From Dryocosmus kuriphilus (Eukaryota > Arthropoda > Insecta > Hymenoptera > Cynipidae): DNA of 64,000 nt. Position 1 is the first letter of the stretch, and the number at the start of each line of letters is the position of its first letter. The notes beneath the pieces were generated by a model. It searched no databases and was not told the origin of the DNA. It saw only the letters and a program-made list of their open reading frames with translations. Made by a program: the position numbers and the translations under genes. The stretch spans positions 126,262,197 through 126,326,196 of the forward strand of contig CM076190.1 of the NCBI GenBank assembly GCA_038277395.1, written 5' to 3'. This document shows positions 59,275 to 64,000 of this stretch, piece by piece.

Positions 59275-60019
59275 GGAAAAGGAAGTGAAAAAATGTTTTG
59301 TACGCCGAGTACGAAGCAATATCTGATTTCGAAAGTTCCAGCAGTGCTGATCCTCCACTTGAAGTGATTCCAGCCGCAGCAAGTTGGTTTCAGAAAAGTA
59401 ACAAAACACGTGAACTTTCCGACTGTCTTGGATTTAGCGCCTGTCTGCAAAAACCACGAGAAACCAAAGCTCTATTCGCTTTATGGAGTTGTAGAACACA
59501 GTGGAACTCTTTGTGGTGGACACTACGTCGCTTATGTGAAAGTGAGCTTATCTAAAAATTTATTTCTCACTCGAAATGAAAATAGTAGTTTCAAATGAAT
59601 TTATTTAATAATGTTTGGATTTTGATTTAAATTTGAAAATTCCAGACAAGACAGCCGCTAGGTCTAAACGATCCAAGGTGGTCCTTCCTTCCCACGAAAG
59701 AAGCAACAGAAAAAGAAGGTTTGTCGAGCAGTTCGAGTTCGGAATCCGAAAACGAGGAAGCTTCCGTGAAAAGTTCTAATATTGAACCACCTCCCGGTCG
59801 ATGGTACTACATTTCTGATTCTAGGTAATGTTTACTACAACTTTTATTATCTCTAAAATTGAAATTAAGTCTTTAGTATTATTAATCAATTTTAATATAT
59901 TAAGCAATGAAGTTTACTACAATTACTCAATTTATTTTGATTCCAGAGTTAGCGAAGTGGAAGAAAGCACAGTTCTTCAATCCCAAGCTTATGTCCTTTT
60001 CTACGAGCGAATTTTGTGA
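59275..60019 (+). pseudogene. Last three exons of a USP16/USP45-like deubiquitinase
   Basis: Exon a (59,275-59,541) carries CTPSTKQYLISKVPAVLILH and, further on, YSLYGVVEHSGTLCGGHYV with the catalytic histidine box. Exon b (59,646-59,824) is a serine/acidic linker followed by RWYYISDS. Exon c (59,947-60,019) reads VLQSQAYVLFYERIL and stops. Phases 0 and 2 at the junctions agree. This is the C-terminal half of a ubiquitin-specific protease that removes ubiquitin, in USP16/45 from histone H2A and other targets. A TGA at 59,365-59,367 lies where relatives have arginine after LHLK, one base change from CGA. The Cys-box exons are absent from the window. It may be a duplicated pseudogene fragment or a real gene with a long upstream intron and a sequence error. 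Confidence 0.75.
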
Positions 60020-60388
60020 AACCCGATTTCATAATGTACGAAGAACATTTAATTTAATTCGAATTTGGACTCAGTCGCAAAACGCAGTCTGATTATCAAT
60101 ATTACTTTCATCTGGTCCTGCGACCAAGACACTTTAACTTTTTTAAGCAAAATAACAAGGATTTAATCCTTTCTTGGCATTTAAACTTTGAAATAAATTT
60201 AAAGATTCTCGGAGAATGAGATTTTACGCCAAGTAGTAAGAAGCATCATTAGCCATTTTTCTTGTATTTAAAAGCATTTACAACTAACGCTGACTGATAG
60301 GAAAAGTACAGTCGCCGGATATAAAGGAAATTATAATTATTGTGCATGTATGACATTTTATTTGTCCGCTTTTCTGCTTATTTCAATT

Positions 60389-60893
60389 TTAAGAATAGTT
60401 TTTAATGGCATGAGTGATCCATTGATTAATCTCGTGACGATTGAGATTGTTGAAAACATCCGCATCTTCCCGAAACTTTATTCCTTTAAGAAGCGACAGT
60501 CCAATCATTTGAGAAACTATTAGAGGGGTAAATATTAGCGCTAGCGGGCCTCCTAGATCGCCGATGCAAGTATGTCACTACCTCTTCTTTTAGTTATATC
60601 AAGAGTACAAATATTTCTATCTGTCATATGAAAGCGTCCCTCGTAAATACTAATCATGGTAGTAATTTTTTAAAATTTTAATTATGGTAGTATGGTAGTA
60701 ATTATGGGTAGTCGGACTTGCACTAACCGTGTAGGAAATTCAGGATCATGGCTGAAATGATTTTGTCCTGATATAATGTGTAGATAAAAAATGCTTAAAA
60801 TGTTTCTGATGACTAACTCATAAGTACGTGCTTGCTTTATGCATCCCCAACCACTAAAAGTACTATACGCTACATGATGTACTTCAGCCAACG
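60389..60893 (-). pseudogene. Second serine protease homologue, C-terminal exons, decayed
   Basis: On the minus strand, after a TTTACAG acceptor, the sequence reads VAYSTFSGWGCIKQ, closely similar to the FSGWG exon at 14.2 kb. Further on, VQVRLPII and DRNICTLDITKRRG match the last exon of the 13.5-21.7 kb gene. The active-site region reads GDLGGPLALIF, with leucine instead of the catalytic serine, in a frame shifted relative to the preceding KRRG by an insertion. It ends with NQWITHAIKN and a stop at 60,389. The frameshift and absent N-terminal exons suggest a partial tandem duplicate in decay. Confidence 0.7.
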
Positions 60894-60905
60894 CTGTAAA
60901 AAAAT

Positions 60906-61009
60906 CATTCATAGAATTCGATCAATGTAAAGACCTGAGGATTCCTCTGCTACAATGATATAATTTATTAGTATCCTTTATTACAAACTTCAATTGCGTT
61001 ATTAATTCT
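60906..61009. other. Short intergenic stretch
   Basis: Sequence between the decayed protease exon and the satellite; nothing recognised. Confidence 0.3.
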
Positions 61010-61479
61010 CCTCCACCGACCCCTATACTCCCCTCTTACCTAATATACTTCTCTTTCCCTTTTTTCTAACCTACCCGTGTAAACCTTCCTATTCCCTACC
61101 CTATATTCACCACCCCCTTCACCTTCTCCTACCCACTTGTATCCCCCCTCACACCCCTGTCTTTTTAGCTCTTTCCCCATACACACCCTTCCTCATTCCA
61201 CTTTCCCTCTTATCCAACCACATCACCCCACTCTATTAGTCCCTGTTCAATCTCAGTCCCCTTCCCCTCTATGCTCTAGCCACGCTCTTCGCGCTGCACT
61301 TATTACTACACTCTCTTTTCCCTACCGTACCGTACCCTCTTATTCCTCCTAACTCCCCTCATCTGCCCCTACCCTCCCAACCACTAATTTCCCCTCACCA
61401 ACACATCATTCTTCTTTTTCCCCTTATTATATTATGCCCTCTTATTCCTCCTCCTATCCCTCTCACCCTCCTCACAGAT
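61010..61479. repeat. Pyrimidine-rich satellite, copy 4
   Basis: C/T-rich tract related in composition and phrases to those at 1.5, 6.6 and 17.2 kb. The BEL/Pao long terminal repeat begins right at its end. Confidence 0.65.
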
Positions 61480-61987
61480 TGGCGTGGAGCGAAGAAGCCT
61501 AATTTTGGAGATAAATTTCAGGGGGAGTGCTCAAAAGTTGCAATTACCCTCCAATAAGAAGCTCTCAAAAGAACTCTGTTAAGCGTGAACCATATCACAC
61601 ACAACCAAAACGGTTAAACAAAATTAACCAAACATTAAGGAGGCTCTCATAGCAGAGAAGGTTTTTTCATACAATGAAACAATAACACTTTTCATGTAAT
61701 ATGTGCATTTATTATAATAACACTTGTTCAAAAACTCGCACATGACCCATTCTTGACTCATTAACAATTTTTACGGACTGATCGCGAATAGACTTTATAT
61801 AATACAATTCGGTGAGAGTAACCCAATGTCACGCTTTCCACTGTCGCCATTTAAGTGCTCTCTCCTTCGCTCCCCCAACCCGGAAGAGAAAAAATCAAAC
61901 AAAAGTCAAAATGAGCGTTTAGTACGCAGTTCAATTCAAATGTACTACAAGATTTAAATGTAGCAGTTTACGCTACTCGCTTCAACA
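61480..61987 (-). repeat. Putative BEL/Pao 3' long terminal repeat
   Basis: On the minus strand it starts TGTTGAAGCG just after a purine-rich tract (AAAGGGAGAGGGG, 61,990-62,004) and ends CCACGCCA, giving a TG...CA repeat of 508 bp. The partner repeat lies outside the window, so limits are provisional. Confidence 0.55.
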
Positions 61988-62089
61988 TCTACCCCTCTCC
62001 CTTTAGTTGACTCACCAAGGATTAGAGAAATTGTGCCTTAATTTTAATTACATGGAGTCGTAGAATATATTTACATTGATTACTTATTA

Positions 62090-62478
62090 AACTAAGATTC
62101 CTCAGTCTTAACTGGCAGTGGACAAATTTTAGTAATCCCGCGTAAGAGCTTTGTTTTTGTTGTTTTGACAGTAATCACGCGAACCTTACCATCCTTACCC
62201 GGATGACATTTTTCAGTCAATCCAAGGTCCCACTTGCCGGGTAACTAACCGGGTAACAAATTCGGAGTTTCATATCTCCGTTTATTACGTTGTTGCAACG
62301 TGTTTAAATAATCACTGTGCCACAGACGCCAAAACTGCTTAAGTCTCTGTTGAATTAAATTCCCTCGTTTGAGAGGTGGTTCATCAAGATCCAGAATAGA
62401 CGGCTCGGGTAAAGTGAGTAGTGATCCACCATTCCAAAAATGTCCGGGTGTCAGAGACACAAATTGATCCGTGTCATG
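62090..62478 (-). pseudogene. BEL/Pao polyprotein C-terminus (DUF5641 integrase tail)
   Basis: Reads SLTPGHFWNGGSLLTLPEPS, then FWRLWHSDYLNTLQQRNK and PNLLPG. This is the hallmark of the domain that closes the integrase of BEL/Pao retrotransposons. A break near 62,245 shifts the frame; the remainder (HPGKDGKVRVITVKTTK, KICPLPV) ends at about 62,093, just upstream of the purine tract. An R1-like element cuts the gene at about 62,480, so the upstream polyprotein is not seen here. Confidence 0.85.
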
Positions 62479-62481
62479 ATT

Positions 62482-64000
62482 TTTTTTTTAAAGGAGAATT
62501 GAAAAAATGCTTAATGCACTAAATACATCCGAAATTCAGGGACAGATCCCTAAGTAACGAAGGTGAGTGTCGGACTGACCTAAAAAAACCGCCTTACCGC
62601 CTAAGCGAACTCCTTTATACCTGCCAACCCATGTTCCCGGTATCAGCTTTCGCATTACTTCAGGAACATGGGTTATAGGCATTCTGCGCCGTGCCTCGAC
62701 GTCCCTCTGTTTTACCTGCTTGGCATTTCATTTTTTTCCGCCCATACAAGATGCACACATCTTCCTCAGTAGTGCAACACAATAGCACAACGGGCTCGTC
62801 GGCCTTCGACCTCTTGGCTGGGTTGAATTGTAGCTATGTGCAACCGTTCCTCCCTCCAGGGTTACGCGTTGTCCTCGGTAGAATTGACAGATTTCTCTTC
62901 TCGGGCTCGCCGGCCTTCGAACCTGTTAGGTAGCCAGTTGCACTGCAAAGCTCTTCTTGTCTATTTATCTGTTGTTGCCCAACCTCTCTTGTATTTCTTT
63001 TTTCTTCTGCCCAAGAACAGTCTCGACATACGATGCCACTGCATTCCAAGCTTCTTGACAGCTCAACATCACTGATACAGTATTCTCAGGAGTAACCACG
63101 ACTCCGAGAGTAGTCTCCAGGGCATGTTTGCTGAACGCCCATCTGTCGCACTTAAAAAATGTATGTTCTACGCTGTCAATCGCTGTGGGGCAGTAATCAC
63201 AGTATCCATTCTCCCTTCTCTTCCGCCGATGTAGGTAAGAGTTGAAACACCCGCGACCCGTAAGGAACTGGGTGAGGTGAAAATTCACCTCGCCATGTTT
63301 CCTCCCTACCCACGGGGTCACCTCACCTATTAGTCGTTTAGTCCATCTACCCTTAGAGTCAATGTTCTAACATTCCTGCCATTCTGCTAGGGTACGGGCT
63401 CCCTCCTGAGTTATGATTTTTGAACGATCTTCCTCCATTTGACTTCTCTCATATGCTCTTTTCCTCTCCTTGGCGAGGAGGAAAATTGGAATTACTCCCG
63501 CCACAACCATTATTGCGGATGCTGAGTCGGAGCGATACGCACTTGCTATGCGCAAGGCACACCTTCGTTGAACGGAGACTACCCGATTTCTATACTGCAT
63601 CACATCGAGTGCATCAGCCCAGATCTCTGCTGCATAGAGAAGAATTGCGTGAGCCACACTCATGAGAATCTCCCTCTTGTTGGCTCTAGGGCCTTTAGTA
63701 TCAGGCATGAGCCTGGAGAGGATCGTCACTGCAGCGCTAGCTTTATTTGCTGCCTTCTGGATTTGCGGCCAATGCGTAAGCTTTTTGTTTACAAGTTCTG
63801 CTATATACCGGACGACTTTCGCAGCTACAGTAGGTTCTCCTGATATCTCAAATCTCACTATGTCTCCATAGTGTCTCTGTCTAGTGAGTACTATCACTTC
63901 CGTCTTGTTGGCAGCCAATGAGAGCCCATCATATTCCAGCCAAACGTTGACAAGATAGGTGACATGTGCTTTTCTTTCTTGAGCTTACTCTGTATCCCAT
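62482..64000 (-). mobile_element. R1/Jockey-like LINE, 3' part, running off the window
   Basis: A T run at about 62,482-62,491 is the poly(A) tail of a minus-strand copy inserted in the BEL/Pao gene. The untranslated 3' region shares TTCGCATTACTTCAGG and GCCGGCGAGCCCG with the copies at 33.1 and 15.9 kb. The 5' end lies beyond the window. Confidence 0.85.
62965..63918 (-). pseudogene. R1-like ORF2 C-terminal part, one frameshift
   Basis: The upstream segment (63,367-63,918) contains AANKTEVIVLTRQR, a post-RT region, then RRCALRIASAYRSDSASAIM and VVAGVIPIFLLAKERKRAYE. A break near 63,340-63,367 leads to the second segment (62,965-63,321): VNFHLTQFLTGRGCFNSYLH and the zinc knuckle CDYCPTAIDSVEHTFFKC. 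The same architecture is in the fragment at 33.4-34.0 kb, so the two are copies of one family. The catalytic RT motifs would lie past the window end. Confidence 0.88.

Overview
The window looks like a repeat-dense, AT-rich stretch of an insect nuclear genome. Introns with GT/AG borders, a mariner, RTE-, R1- and BEL-type retroelements, a tRNA-derived SINE and chymotrypsin-fold serine protease homologue exons all point to an arthropod. Hymenoptera is my best guess, at moderate confidence and from general resemblance only. Host coding sequence is sparse: a serine protease homologue whose exons lie between 13.5 and 21.7 kb on the minus strand, a decayed second copy at 60.4-60.9 kb, and the last three exons of a USP16/USP45-like deubiquitinase at 59.3-60.0 kb.

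The main structure is a nest of mobile elements. A Polinton/Maverick (adintovirus-like) element runs from about 23.0 to 56.3 kb between terminal inverted repeats of about 0.6 kb. It carries, in decayed form, protein-primed DNA polymerase B, a three-exon acidic protein, an unidentified protein, a packaging ATPase, a second unidentified protein, an integrase with chromodomain, a penton-like protein, a pVI-like core protein, the major capsid protein, a further conserved protein and an adenain-like protease.

The capsid gene is split by a 15,754-bp Mutator-like (MULE) element at 37,720-53,473, which has long inverted repeats and an exact 9-bp target duplication. The MULE has a multi-exon transposase gene on the minus strand. 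Its last three exons contain a zinc-binding region followed by what looks like a USP-type cysteine protease domain, with both the Cys box and the His box visible. Inside this MULE sits a 3.6-kb RTE retrotransposon with a 14-bp target duplication. An R1-like fragment sits in another Polinton gene. The order of events is therefore Polinton, then MULE, then RTE.

Outside the Polinton: a MITE at 1-307; a decayed FLYWCH/MULE element at about 1.7-6.6 kb; a mariner at 8.16-9.45 kb; short tandem repeats and GC-rich hairpins at 9.6-10.7 kb; a 1.9-kb palindrome at 11.4-13.2 kb; a SINE, an R1-type 3' end, a short non-autonomous retroelement and a Penelope-like fragment at 14.5-20.5 kb; a small MITE at 57.9 kb; and a BEL/Pao 3' end interrupted by an R1-like element from 61.5 kb to the window end. 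A pyrimidine-rich satellite recurs at four places. All coordinates of decayed elements are read by eye and can be off by some tens of bases unless a target duplication fixes them.
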